NCBI GenBank assembly: GCA_937907165.1
Contig: CALCUH010000047.1
Span: 1-40,864, forward strand
Origin: an uncultured Bacteroidales bacterium
GTDB lineage: Bacteria; Bacteroidota; Bacteroidia; Bacteroidales; Paludibacteraceae
Length of the DNA: 40,864 nucleotides
Direction of reading: 5' to 3'
In this document: piece after piece, positions 8,570-19,700 of the stretch
Numbering within the stretch: the stretch's first letter is position 1
Layout of the letters: every line of letters starts with the position of its first letter
Program-made: the position numbers and the translations under genes
Notes under the pieces: model-generated
Told to the model about the DNA's origin: nothing
What the model saw: the letters and a program-made list of their open reading frames with translations, nothing else
Database searches by the model: none

Positions 8570-10519
8570 TTACTTCACGATCAACTTCTCTGTTGAAGTT
8601 CCGTTCTCACTCTTGATAGAGGCAACATAAACACCCTTAGCCAATGAAACCTTAGTTTCTTGGTTAGCCAATGCTTCGCCCTCATAAACAACAGAACCAT
8701 CCAAAGCGCAGATTGAAACTGCAGCGTTAGCATCAACTAAAACGCTAACCTCTGAAGCAGCGCTTTGCCATACAGATGCCTTGTGCTCGCAAGCCACCTT
8801 CTCCGCATTAGCAAGAATTGCTTTCCAAGCTTCCTCGTTCTCAGGTTTTCCTTTGAACTTAACAGTTCCCAAACCTGCTGAAGTCGCCATGAACGCAACA
8901 GAGAATGTATGCTTACCCTCTGGCAAGTTGAGATAGAACTTAGTTCCCTTTGCATAGTCAGAAGTAACTTCTGCCCAGCCCCAATCTTGATAAGCGTTAG
9001 AATCATCGTAAGAACCACCGTGGCATGGAGTCAAGTTAACAGCCAAATGCTTAGCAGAACCGTCTTCCTCCACAAGAGCGTTCTTGCCATCTACGGCAAA
9101 TGCCACCTTGTTGATACCCTCAGTGTGTGAAGCTTCTTTAGCTTGCTTGTTACAAGTATAGATTTCGAACTCGTAGATACCAGCGATCTTGATATCCATC
9201 GCATAGTTCACCCACTCACTTTGGCTGATGTAACCAAGGCTGATATATCCGTCTTCCGGATCATCAGGATTCGTGTAACCCAAGTCAACGGTCTCGTCGT
9301 TACGGATGTCATCCAAAACGCCGGCGTCACCCATGTTACAAGCATTTCTACATTGATCCAACCAGTCGTTGTCATTATCGTGGAATGCGATGTCAACGCC
9401 ACCCTTGTCATATTTCATCAAGTTCAAATCAAAATCTTCAAAACCGTTGAATACTTGAGGTTCATCGTATGGCTCAGACAAAACATTTACAAAATTTGAA
9501 TTGCTCTTCATTGCGGTCTTGATGAACTCACCGGATTGAGACCATTGAGATTGAGAAGGATTTTGGTCGTTATAGTATTGGAATGCGGAAGCAACCTCAC
9601 CCTTATCGCACCAGCTCCAGTTAATCCAGCTGATCAATTGTTTACCGAGGTTCTTACCGTTACAGATGTCCAACATCATTTGACCAGTATTCTTCGCTTT
9701 GTTAAAATCGCCACCATCACCTGTGTGAGAAGAAAGACCCCACTCAGAAACGAAGATTGGCAAGAATGCTGCTGCGGAAGACAAGTAACCTAAATATCTC
9801 TCTTGGTCACCTGCATAATGGTGGAAACTGTACATCACATTCGGCAAACCGTAAGTGTCAACCGGATCCATCATCTGCCAAGTCAAACCTTGATCCCATT
9901 GAGGAGTACCAACCAATACGACAGCGTCACCGTCATTTTGTTTGATGACAGGAAGCACCTTACCTGCATAAGTCTTCACTTGCTCCCAAACATCCTTTAC
10001 GAGAGGACCGCAAACGTCCGTAGAAACGTCCGTATTCGGCTCGTTACAAATCTCGTAAATGACATTGTCGTAGTTTTTTTGCCTAGCATATTGACAAATC
10101 TCCTGGAAGAATTGTTCTGCGCCATTGTAACTATTCGGGTCTCCTGGTTTCAAAATATGCCAGTCAACGATACAATACATGTTAAGGCTGTGGCAATAAT
10201 CCATACAACTCTTAACCCATTGCTTGTTTCCGTTCGGATTGCCCTCATAGCCGTCGCCTTCCTTGATATACATAGCGATACGAGCCACGTTAGCACCGTT
10301 ATTCTTCATTTCCTCGAAGTCCTTCTGCTCGTCGAAACATCTTTGTAAGTTGTCAAAACGACCGAAAGTACTCCAACCTTTCAATTGCACTGGCTCACCC
10401 GTGGAAGAACACAACTGGGTTCCAACCACTTGTAATTTGCCCCAATTGCTGTAATCACCCGCATTACATTGCAAGATGCACGCCAGCGCCATGGACACTA
10501 ATGTAAAAAGTTTTTTCAT
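8570..10519 (-). CDS. Secreted GH5 endoglucanase with carbohydrate-binding module and T9SS tail
   Basis: Start taken at the ATG at 10519, which gives the signal peptide MKKLFTLVSMALACILQCNA; the frame extends 14 codons further upstream without a better start. Numbering from that start, residues about 25-350 form a GH5 (subfamily 2-like) endo-1,4-glucanase: LQVVGTQLCSSTGEPVQLKG at the beginning, acid/base E160 in EICNEPN and nucleophile E259 in VSEWG. Residues about 370-560 hold a CBM6/CBM35-like module (GGVDIAFHD, YISQSEWVNYAMDI, LPEGKHTFSVAF). The last 70 residues are a class A T9SS sorting domain ending STEKLIVK. The enzyme would cut cellulose or other beta-1,4-glucans at the cell surface. 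Its products suit the GH94 phosphorylase further along the window. Confidence 0.9.
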   Translation of the reverse strand: MKKLFTLVSMALACILQCNAGDYSNWGKLQVVGTQLCSSTGEPVQLKGWSTFGRFDNLQRCFDEQKDFEEMKNNGANVARIAMYIKEGDGYEGNPNGNKQWVKSCMDYCHSLNMYCIVDWHILKPGDPNSYNGAEQFFQEICQYARQKNYDNVIYEICNEPNTDVSTDVCGPLVKDVWEQVKTYAGKVLPVIKQNDGDAVVLVGTPQWDQGLTWQMMDPVDTYGLPNVMYSFHHYAGDQERYLGYLSSAAAFLPIFVSEWGLSSHTGDGGDFNKAKNTGQMMLDICNGKNLGKQLISWINWSWCDKGEVASAFQYYNDQNPSQSQWSQSGEFIKTAMKSNSNFVNVLSEPYDEPQVFNGFEDFDLNLMKYDKGGVDIAFHDNDNDWLDQCRNACNMGDAGVLDDIRNDETVDLGYTNPDDPEDGYISLGYISQSEWVNYAMDIKIAGIYEFEIYTCNKQAKEASHTEGINKVAFAVDGKNALVEEDGSAKHLAVNLTPCHGGSYDDSNAYQDWGWAEVTSDYAKGTKFYLNLPEGKHTFSVAFMATSAGLGTVKFKGKPENEEAWKAILANAEKVACEHKASVWQSAASEVSVLVDANAAVSICALDGSVVYEGEALANQETKVSLAKGVYVASIKSENGTSTEKLIVK

Positions 10520-10643
10520 GTGATAAAAATTAAAGTTATTATACTGATTGAAAATATTCAATTAACACTCAACCCACAAATTACATCAACAAAAATCATG
10601 CCACATGCATTACACAACACTCATCATTTTATTTATGGTCATG

Positions 10644-10674
10644 CAAAAATATAAAATTGAATTTACAAAACAAA
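10644..10674 (-). promoter_or_regulatory. Promoter of the GH5 cellulase
   Basis: Read on the minus strand, TATTTTTG (10644-10651) lies 19 bases downstream of a TTTG (10671-10674). This is the Bacteroidota -33/-7 arrangement. It implies a leader of roughly 120 bases before the start at 10519. Confidence 0.55.
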
Positions 10675-10772
10675 AAAAAATGGACTATTGAAAAAATGGA
10701 GCACATAAAACGCACTCGCATCATAACATACGTGGGGCCTTCCCTATTAAATAGGTGGGATACCATAGCGTC

Positions 10773-13700
10773 CTATTTCGACCTTATCAGCGTGAAGTGT
10801 CCCTTAAAGAATCGGTCAATATCCTTCACATAGATGGCGTACCAATAATCTTCCGAAGGGAGCGGATTCCCATTGTAAGTTCCGTCCCACGAAAACTCAG
10901 GATCGTTCGTCTCGAAGAGTTTTTTCCCGAAACGGTCATATATTGAAACCTTCACTTGTTGGTACTTATCCAAATTGACAATCTCCCACCTGTCGTGTAC
11001 CCCATCACTTTGCGGCGTGAAATATTCCGGAATGGTAAGCTCATCATACACCATGCTGAAAGTAGTGTCGGCTAAACATCCCCACCCGTCCTTGACCGTA
11101 AAGGTATAAGACATCGAAGGCACGACAAAATCGAGCTTGTTGACGGAAGAGAAGCCATCGCCCAAGTCATAGAGATAATCACCTGAACCGCCCACGCCAT
11201 TGCAGATGGCCGAACGGCCTTCCGTCTCTAATTCGATGGAAGGATTTGGAGCGATATGGACAGCCAATTGCGATGTCTTCTCACATTTACCGTTCACAGC
11301 CTTCACATAATATTCCGCGTCAGCTGTCGGGCTGACACTGATCCTATCCCCAAAACCGAGCGTATCCGAAAAATCGACGGAAGCGGACCAAACGTACCGT
11401 GTCTCCGGTTCTGTCGCATGGACACGCAACTGGACGGTCTCTCCCTCACACACAGTCGTGTCCGCCAACGTAAACTCCATCGGTTGGGAGACACGGATCG
11501 TGAGCGAGAGCGTATCCGCATAACAACCCTCCTCCGTGCGGGCAATCAGGTCGTAGCGGAAATCATCATACGGATAATTATATTCGGAACCCGCCTCCAT
11601 GACTCCACTCTCAGCAGGATAATCGACATCCTCGGGATGCCAAACATCCAATTTCAAATTACCTTCTGAGAAAGGAAAGTCGGTGGAGAGAAGCACGGAA
11701 TCACCCAAACATATGGAATCCGCCGAAGCGGTGAAGGTGAAACCTGTAGGCACCTCCGCAATCCCCACAACAATGGATGTGTCGATCGCAGGACAATGGT
11801 TAGGCACGACGACCAGCGTATATTCCATCTCCCGGCTAGGACCATCGGTATAATCTCCAGCATACCAATCCTCGCCCATCACCGAGCCATTCCACAGTTC
11901 AAACTCGTCGACGACACTGCCGGACATAGACTTGCGCATGAAAATCCTGGAGAGGTCCGTCAAAGAGGAGACGCTATACTGTAAGGTCAACTCGGCGCCG
12001 GGACACACCTTATCCTCTCCCGTCAGCCCAATTTCAGGAGCAGAAACAACATGAACTCTCTCCTCCATCACGCTCGCACACTTTCCGTCGACCAACTTCA
12101 CATAATAGGTTTTCTCCTCGGACGGAATGATATTTAACTTATCACCCGTACCGATCGTATCGGTAAAGTCTGCATTACTAGACCATATGTAGTTCTCTCC
12201 CGTACCCGACGCGCGGACACGCAAAACGGCAGACTGCCCTTCACACACCGTCGTATCCCAAGGCTCGCCCGTCACCGGCTCAAGCATATGGACGGAGAGC
12301 GTGTGCGCTTCTCCTAAACATCCGTTACTATATGTTGGCACAAGACGATATTCCAACTCCCCGTCAGGATATACATCTACGGGATTGGTACATTTCTCCA
12401 CTATCTCCTTCGCTTCACCATAATTCCCCGGATAGTAGGAATACAACGCCATGGACTCCGGTTCGTTAGGGAATAGTGCGGTAAGCGTCACCGGATTTCC
12501 CGGACAGACGGAATCGGCAGAGGCCGTGAACGTGTAATCCGGCTCCTTGTCAGCAGGTGTTACATTGAGAGAAACTTGCATCGCCGCACATTGTTTAGGA
12601 ACGACAACCAACGAGTATTCGGTCTCTTGCTTAGGAGAGCGGGAGAGATGATAATAAGCAATATTCTGATTCATTCTCATGGAACTATTCCATAAGGTCG
12701 TGTCTCCGACAAGGATTCCATCAACAAATTCCCTAAAAGCAACTTCAGAGATGCCATCCAATGAAGAGACTTCCCCGTAAAGATTCACAGCGTTATCCGG
12801 ACATATCACATCGTCGCCAATCAATTGAATTTTTGGTGGATTAAAGAGGGTGACCTTCTGCTCCAAAACTTTCTCGCACGCCTCGTTTTTCACCTTCACA
12901 TATAAGGTTGTATCACTCATAGGCGTGAAACTGAACGTCTCTCCCGTGCCGAGTAGATCCGAACAATCGGCGGAGCTTGACCACGTATATTGTGAGCCTA
13001 GAGCAGCCACTTGCACAGCCAAATCAAGAGGTATGCCCTCGCATGCGACCGTATCACTCGTCACATCCTCAATCGGTGCGGAGACATGAACCTTTTGCCA
13101 CAACGTGTCCGCAAGACATCCCTCATTCGTTCGGGTAAGTAATTGATAACGGAAATCACCCGGGTCGGGATAAACGACAATCGTATTCGTTCTAAAAATA
13201 CCTCCCTCTCCAGCCATTTCCGTTTCACCAGGATGCCAAATTTCCAATTGCGCTTTCCCTTCCGAAAGAGGGAAATCAGTTTTGATTATCAAGGAATCAC
13301 CATAGCAGATGGTATCCGCAGAAACCTCGAGCGTGAAATTCTTTGGCACGTCATATACCTTCACCGTATACGACATTCTATTCTCCGGGCAATACTTTGT
13401 GTTCACCTTGATAGTATATTCGGTCTCCTGCTTAGGCGCAATCAGAAGTTGTGTGTAAGATGTCGAAATATAATCCGACGACAATATCTGTTCCGCTGTC
13501 GTGTCAGCGTTCGATTCCTGCAAGGCGACTTCGACGACCTGAGATAAATCGGACACCAAATAATCAAGGCTCACTTCATTGCCCGGACATATTATTCCCG
13601 GTCCGATAAGATCAAGCTCCACCGGCTGTACCACATAGAGTGTCACGACATTGGAGTAATTATCCTTGCCCCTCTCCCGTATTTTGTATTGTGTGGTTGT

Positions 13701-16562
13701 TGTGGGACTAACCTTGTTCGTCGATTTCGGATCTAATGAAAATTCGGTTATTTCCGTAAAATCATCAGCAATATCAGCCTTGGCTAACCAAACAATGTCC
13801 GAAACGTTACTGAAACCCGTCTTTAACGTCGCCTCTCCTCCCAAACAAATCGTATCGGTGGAAATAGATAACAACAATTCTTGCGGATGGAGAATTGTAA
13901 CAGGTACGGAGATTCTCGCATCAGGACATACTGTTCCCTTAGCTTCAAAAGTATATTCGCAGTCAACATCAGATATGTCAGACACGCCTAAATCATAAGA
14001 TTTCGTCTCCTCGTTAAAACCTATTCTTTTTTTCCACTCATACAACTTCACATCACCAGTAATATCAGCCCGTAAATTGATAAGTTCACCCTTAATCACC
14101 TCCACCAAAGCCGGTTCAACCTTAACCTTTATCGAATCCTCCACAAACACCGCTACCGAGTCCGAATAGGTAATCGGACATGTACCATCGTCAGTGGTAC
14201 GGATACGATAAACAGTCTCACCATCCGGCTGCACTTCTAGCGATCCCGTCAAATCCGTAGAGAAAGACTCAAAGGAGGTGGAACCTGCTGTCATACGTTC
14301 CCACACGATATCAGTCGCCCCTCCATAATTGGCGGTTAAGGTCACCGTGCTATTTTCACATATGGTGTCCGCAGAAATCTTTAGCTTTAAATCGTCCGCC
14401 TGCAACACGTCAAACCAAGTGCTATCACTCACACTCGGACAAGTTTTAGCGATATATGTAACAATGTATTCGCAACTAACATATGGAGTATCCGTAGTCA
14501 TACCCGTCTCCGATAAAATCTCGAATCCATCTTCACTTCTTTTCGACCATCTTAGACCAATCACACTAGCCGATTTGGAGACGGCGCTCAACATAACTCC
14601 GGATCCGGCACAAACCCTATAATCCTCGAATTTCTTACCAATGTGTATGGAATCCTCCACATAGAAGCTGACCGTATCGGAAAATACAATCTTACAAATA
14701 TGTGGATCTACCTCCGAAATGGCATAATAAGAATCACCATGGTTCGGACTTACCTCGATGGAAGGACCATCTTCCGTCGTTAACTGGAAAAAGGACGCAC
14801 TTCCCGCCTTCTTCACCCTCCAAGAGACCTTGACCGAAGGAGAAATATTCAAACTCAAGACAGAAGAACCTCCCTCGCAAATGGAGTCCTTACCATCTAA
14901 AGGGATAAAAACCCTATCAGGAACAATCACGCGCACCACGCAGGAGTCGGTATCCGAGGTACATTTATCATTCACGGCACAAACCGCATAATGGGTCAAA
15001 TCAGTAGGAGATACCTTCATGAGAGGTCCATTCTCCGTCGTAATGGGCGTCCATGCCGCATCAATATCAGTCTTATACATCCAATGATATTCGTCCACAT
15101 TCACCCCATTCGTCACAGAAACTGAGAGGGAGACTGAGTCATCCTTTATCAAGCAAAAAGAAGTATCGATAGGAGATAATGATATCTCCGGAGTCACACA
15201 ATGACAAGTAAGTGTGGAGACGTTGGTAATCATATAGATGGAACACGCATCGTTCGAATAGCCATTATCCGCGATGAATTTAGCGGTCGTTTCGTCCTTC
15301 GCAATGACCGCACGGTAACGAATTCCAACAACGGACTCCTCAAAAGGCACTCGAAGGGAATAACTCTTCTCACCACTCACACTCGGCACAATATCCCAAC
15401 TGTAACCACCATCCAATGATTTCTGCCATACAACATAAACGTTAGGGTATGAACTCTCCCATTCAGACATTTCAGAAAGGTTGAGTGTGGTGGAATCGCC
15501 ACAAACGCCATCCACATCTGGGGTTAAACCGGCACTCAAAATAGTTGCTGGCACCTCTTTCTCACAAGCGATAAGTGAGATATCATCAATGGCCATATCA
15601 TCACCAAACGTACCCTTTTTCGCACAATCATATATATTAAGAGTCGCATGCGTGTTGCTGCCAGAATTAAACTGGACACCATAAGGCAACCACGTGGAAA
15701 TACCTTCAGGAGCGGCAGGTACTTCACCCGACAATTCGGAGGCTAATACGGAAGTACCATCGTCACCGATAATCTCAAACAAAAAATTCGGCAAAGCATC
15801 GGTTGGTTGAAGATTCCTTGATACACACATCGCATACATAGAAAAATAATACCAGGTGTTAGGACACAAATCAAAATCGATTTCTTTTTGGAAGATAAGC
15901 ATATTAGCATATGCTACACCATCAGGATTGTTAATCACTAAGAACCCTCCATCTTTATTACCCGTATGATCTCTTCCACCAGCAAATCCGACACTATTCC
16001 CACCTTTGGCGTCATCCATATGGGAAACGATCGCATACATATTATTATTTAAAAACTTAGTCGGTTCGAAATTCCTATTTTGCACGTCCGCACACGCTTT
16101 CCTTTCTCCACGAGGCGTACTTTTGAAATCCTCTTTCCATACTACTAGTCGATTCTCGTCAGTACCACATATCGCCAAATTGCACTCCAATGAGACATCA
16201 AACGACTGTACGATACTACCGACACCTTGCAAAATAACATGAAACAACTGCTTGCCACCATTATTGTTTACAACATCAATAGAATAAACATTCTGTCCGC
16301 TCTCAGGCAATGCCGACCATGTATTTCCATCGTCATCCGAACGTTCCCACCTGCAATCGTTATTGGAGCCAAAATTGGTTGGTAAAACACATTCAAGAGT
16401 ATGTTTTTTCCCACAAGTTTCTCCACTAATTGATGACGTTTGCACACCATCGATTAATATGGTTTGCGCGACGGAGCCCACCGAGAAAAAGAACAGCAAC
16501 ATGAAAAGCCCTATAATAGAGCGTCTTATTTCCATTATATTCGTATTTTTATTATTACCCAT
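10773..16562 (-). CDS. Giant T9SS surface protein with Ig-like repeats (adhesin-like), copy 1
   Basis: About 1,929 residues from the ATG at 16562, chosen because its paralogue starts at the equivalent MGNDK; the frame is open 12 codons further. A signal peptide (IIGLFMLLFFFSVGSVAQ) is followed by an N-terminal domain. Next comes a jelly-roll-like region (about 16150-15540) with VVWKEDF, GGRDHTGNKDGGFL and DDISLIACE. Then follow at least a dozen cysteine-containing Ig/PKD-like repeats of 85-100 residues with the pattern DTxCxGxxxxL...YxVK. The C-terminal 85 residues (10773-11030: FTPQSDGVHDRWEI, VSIYDRFGKKLFE, YWYAIY) are the gliding-motility-associated class B T9SS sorting domain. It is probably a cell-surface adhesin or gliding-type protein. 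No catalytic domain is seen. Binding to plant fibre is only suggested by the cellulase next door. Confidence 0.85.
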   Translation of the reverse strand: MGNNKNTNIMEIRRSIIGLFMLLFFFSVGSVAQTILIDGVQTSSISGETCGKKHTLECVLPTNFGSNNDCRWERSDDDGNTWSALPESGQNVYSIDVVNNNGGKQLFHVILQGVGSIVQSFDVSLECNLAICGTDENRLVVWKEDFKSTPRGERKACADVQNRNFEPTKFLNNNMYAIVSHMDDAKGGNSVGFAGGRDHTGNKDGGFLVINNPDGVAYANMLIFQKEIDFDLCPNTWYYFSMYAMCVSRNLQPTDALPNFLFEIIGDDGTSVLASELSGEVPAAPEGISTWLPYGVQFNSGSNTHATLNIYDCAKKGTFGDDMAIDDISLIACEKEVPATILSAGLTPDVDGVCGDSTTLNLSEMSEWESSYPNVYVVWQKSLDGGYSWDIVPSVSGEKSYSLRVPFEESVVGIRYRAVIAKDETTAKFIADNGYSNDACSIYMITNVSTLTCHCVTPEISLSPIDTSFCLIKDDSVSLSVSVTNGVNVDEYHWMYKTDIDAAWTPITTENGPLMKVSPTDLTHYAVCAVNDKCTSDTDSCVVRVIVPDRVFIPLDGKDSICEGGSSVLSLNISPSVKVSWRVKKAGSASFFQLTTEDGPSIEVSPNHGDSYYAISEVDPHICKIVFSDTVSFYVEDSIHIGKKFEDYRVCAGSGVMLSAVSKSASVIGLRWSKRSEDGFEILSETGMTTDTPYVSCEYIVTYIAKTCPSVSDSTWFDVLQADDLKLKISADTICENSTVTLTANYGGATDIVWERMTAGSTSFESFSTDLTGSLEVQPDGETVYRIRTTDDGTCPITYSDSVAVFVEDSIKVKVEPALVEVIKGELINLRADITGDVKLYEWKKRIGFNEETKSYDLGVSDISDVDCEYTFEAKGTVCPDARISVPVTILHPQELLLSISTDTICLGGEATLKTGFSNVSDIVWLAKADIADDFTEITEFSLDPKSTNKVSPTTTTQYKIRERGKDNYSNVVTLYVVQPVELDLIGPGIICPGNEVSLDYLVSDLSQVVEVALQESNADTTAEQILSSDYISTSYTQLLIAPKQETEYTIKVNTKYCPENRMSYTVKVYDVPKNFTLEVSADTICYGDSLIIKTDFPLSEGKAQLEIWHPGETEMAGEGGIFRTNTIVVYPDPGDFRYQLLTRTNEGCLADTLWQKVHVSAPIEDVTSDTVACEGIPLDLAVQVAALGSQYTWSSSADCSDLLGTGETFSFTPMSDTTLYVKVKNEACEKVLEQKVTLFNPPKIQLIGDDVICPDNAVNLYGEVSSLDGISEVAFREFVDGILVGDTTLWNSSMRMNQNIAYYHLSRSPKQETEYSLVVVPKQCAAMQVSLNVTPADKEPDYTFTASADSVCPGNPVTLTALFPNEPESMALYSYYPGNYGEAKEIVEKCTNPVDVYPDGELEYRLVPTYSNGCLGEAHTLSVHMLEPVTGEPWDTTVCEGQSAVLRVRASGTGENYIWSSNADFTDTIGTGDKLNIIPSEEKTYYVKLVDGKCASVMEERVHVVSAPEIGLTGEDKVCPGAELTLQYSVSSLTDLSRIFMRKSMSGSVVDEFELWNGSVMGEDWYAGDYTDGPSREMEYTLVVVPNHCPAIDTSIVVGIAEVPTGFTFTASADSICLGDSVLLSTDFPFSEGNLKLDVWHPEDVDYPAESGVMEAGSEYNYPYDDFRYDLIARTEEGCYADTLSLTIRVSQPMEFTLADTTVCEGETVQLRVHATEPETRYVWSASVDFSDTLGFGDRISVSPTADAEYYVKAVNGKCEKTSQLAVHIAPNPSIELETEGRSAICNGVGGSGDYLYDLGDGFSSVNKLDFVVPSMSYTFTVKDGWGCLADTTFSMVYDELTIPEYFTPQSDGVHDRWEIVNLDKYQQVKVSIYDRFGKKLFETNDPEFSWDGTYNGNPLPSEDYWYAIYVKDIDRFFKGHFTLIRSK
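10816..12554. repeat. 1,739-bp perfect direct repeat, copy 1
   Basis: This segment is identical base for base to 16744-18482, offset 5,928. I compared most of the rows by eye and found no difference. Mismatches begin at 10815 on one side and 12555 on the other. It encodes about the last 580 residues of the surface protein except the extreme C-terminus. Confidence 0.92.
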
Positions 16563-16626
16563 AGTACTGAAAAAACTTCCAAATTTTATATACCCCAAAA
16601 GTATATTGATCGATTAGACCAGCATG

Positions 16627-16634
16627 CAAAGATA
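16627..16634 (-). promoter_or_regulatory. -7 promoter box for surface protein copy 1
   Basis: On the minus strand this reads TATCTTTG, a full TAnnTTTG match about 65 bases before the start at 16562. It lies just after the terminator of the upstream paralogue, so the two giant genes look separately transcribed. Confidence 0.55.
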
Positions 16635-16657
16635 CAACATTTTAATTCAAAATAATA

Positions 16658-16680
16658 GACGGGAAGTGAAGTTCCCCGTC
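16658..16680 (-). terminator. Terminator of surface protein copy 2
   Basis: On the minus strand GACGGGGAA pairs with TTCCCGTC (one bulge) and is followed by TATTATTTTG. It lies 20 bases after the stop of copy 2. Confidence 0.75.
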
Positions 16681-16700
16681 CGTCATTTATCCCTCTACAA

Positions 16701-19700
16701 CTACTTAGCCCTTATCAATGTAAAATGTCCCTTGAAGAATCGATCAATATCCTTCACATAGATGGCGTACCAATAATCTTCCGAAGGGAGCGGATTCCCA
16801 TTGTAAGTTCCGTCCCACGAAAACTCAGGATCGTTCGTCTCGAAGAGTTTTTTCCCGAAACGGTCATATATTGAAACCTTCACTTGTTGGTACTTATCCA
16901 AATTGACAATCTCCCACCTGTCGTGTACCCCATCACTTTGCGGCGTGAAATATTCCGGAATGGTAAGCTCATCATACACCATGCTGAAAGTAGTGTCGGC
17001 TAAACATCCCCACCCGTCCTTGACCGTAAAGGTATAAGACATCGAAGGCACGACAAAATCGAGCTTGTTGACGGAAGAGAAGCCATCGCCCAAGTCATAG
17101 AGATAATCACCTGAACCGCCCACGCCATTGCAGATGGCCGAACGGCCTTCCGTCTCTAATTCGATGGAAGGATTTGGAGCGATATGGACAGCCAATTGCG
17201 ATGTCTTCTCACATTTACCGTTCACAGCCTTCACATAATATTCCGCGTCAGCTGTCGGGCTGACACTGATCCTATCCCCAAAACCGAGCGTATCCGAAAA
17301 ATCGACGGAAGCGGACCAAACGTACCGTGTCTCCGGTTCTGTCGCATGGACACGCAACTGGACGGTCTCTCCCTCACACACAGTCGTGTCCGCCAACGTA
17401 AACTCCATCGGTTGGGAGACACGGATCGTGAGCGAGAGCGTATCCGCATAACAACCCTCCTCCGTGCGGGCAATCAGGTCGTAGCGGAAATCATCATACG
17501 GATAATTATATTCGGAACCCGCCTCCATGACTCCACTCTCAGCAGGATAATCGACATCCTCGGGATGCCAAACATCCAATTTCAAATTACCTTCTGAGAA
17601 AGGAAAGTCGGTGGAGAGAAGCACGGAATCACCCAAACATATGGAATCCGCCGAAGCGGTGAAGGTGAAACCTGTAGGCACCTCCGCAATCCCCACAACA
17701 ATGGATGTGTCGATCGCAGGACAATGGTTAGGCACGACGACCAGCGTATATTCCATCTCCCGGCTAGGACCATCGGTATAATCTCCAGCATACCAATCCT
17801 CGCCCATCACCGAGCCATTCCACAGTTCAAACTCGTCGACGACACTGCCGGACATAGACTTGCGCATGAAAATCCTGGAGAGGTCCGTCAAAGAGGAGAC
17901 GCTATACTGTAAGGTCAACTCGGCGCCGGGACACACCTTATCCTCTCCCGTCAGCCCAATTTCAGGAGCAGAAACAACATGAACTCTCTCCTCCATCACG
18001 CTCGCACACTTTCCGTCGACCAACTTCACATAATAGGTTTTCTCCTCGGACGGAATGATATTTAACTTATCACCCGTACCGATCGTATCGGTAAAGTCTG
18101 CATTACTAGACCATATGTAGTTCTCTCCCGTACCCGACGCGCGGACACGCAAAACGGCAGACTGCCCTTCACACACCGTCGTATCCCAAGGCTCGCCCGT
18201 CACCGGCTCAAGCATATGGACGGAGAGCGTGTGCGCTTCTCCTAAACATCCGTTACTATATGTTGGCACAAGACGATATTCCAACTCCCCGTCAGGATAT
18301 ACATCTACGGGATTGGTACATTTCTCCACTATCTCCTTCGCTTCACCATAATTCCCCGGATAGTAGGAATACAACGCCATGGACTCCGGTTCGTTAGGGA
18401 ATAGTGCGGTAAGCGTCACCGGATTTCCCGGACAGACGGAATCGGCAGAGGCCGTGAACGTGTAATCCGGCTCCTTGTCAGCCACCTTTACAAAATGAGA
18501 GACCTGCGCCGCCGCACATTGTTTAGGAACGACAACCAACGAGTATTCGGTATTCTGTTCAGGAGAACGAAGAACTTGAAAATTCCAAGCGTCCTTCACA
18601 CCTCCCATGGAGTTGTCCCACAGACTCGAATCTCCGACAACAATGCCCCCAACGGATTCCCTCAAAATAACCTGGGAAATATTTTCCATAGAAGACACAC
18701 CGCCCATGAGATCCACAGAAGTATCCCGACATATGAAATCATCACCCTTCAAATAGATTTCAGGCAGAGAGAAGAGGAACACATTCTGTTCCAAAAACTT
18801 CTCGCACGCCTCGTTTTTCACCTTCACATAATAGGTCATATCCTCAGTAGGAGTGATCCTGAGCGAATCATCCGACCCGACCACATTCGAGAAATCGGCG
18901 GTATTGGACCATGTAAACTGGGAGCCTGATTCTGCGACATGGATACGCAGAACAGCGGGAACCCCTTCACACACCGTCGTGTCCGTCACCACATCCTCAA
19001 GAGGTTTCGAAACATGGATATCTTTGAAAATAGGTTCCGTTCTACACTCATTTTCCGAATATGCGATAAACCCATAACGTGAATCGCCAAGATTCGGATA
19101 TCTTGTGATGGCGTTTGATTCGAATCGAACCATTTCAGGACTCTTTTCGAACAAGTACTCAGCGTCTGTTGACGGCCAAAATTCCAACCACAAATTATCT
19201 TCCGAGAAAGGAAAATCTGTAGTGAAAACCACAGAATCACCTTCGCAGATAGTATCCGCTGATGCAGTGAACGTAAAATTATTTGGCACGTCATACAACT
19301 TCAACGGAAACGACACACTCTTCTCCGGACAATACTTAGAAGTTACCACGAATGCGACTTCCTTCTCCTGATCAGCGAGAACGGATAAAAGATAATCTCC
19401 GCTACAATAATAAGAAGTGCTAGAGAAAGTCAATGGCGACTTTACCTCACTTGTATCGGTGGTTTCCATCATAAAAACCTCATTAACTGGTATTTTGGAG
19501 TTAAAAAAGCTTTTGAAATATACTATTTCGCCAGGACATGCAGTAACAACATCATCAACGGATTTCATCTCCACCGGTTGTGCCACATATAGCGTTACAA
19601 TATCGGAATAATTATCCGTGCCCTTCTCCCGTATTCTGTATTGTGTGGTTGTTGTGGGGCTAACCTTGTTCGTCGACTTCGGATCTAAAGAGAATTCCGT

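Noticed and set aside
11256..11669. Open frame on the plus strand of 137 codons, repeated identically at 17184-17597
   Set aside because: It lies antisense inside the surface-protein genes and is duplicated only because the DNA is; the translation has no signal, domain or coding bias.
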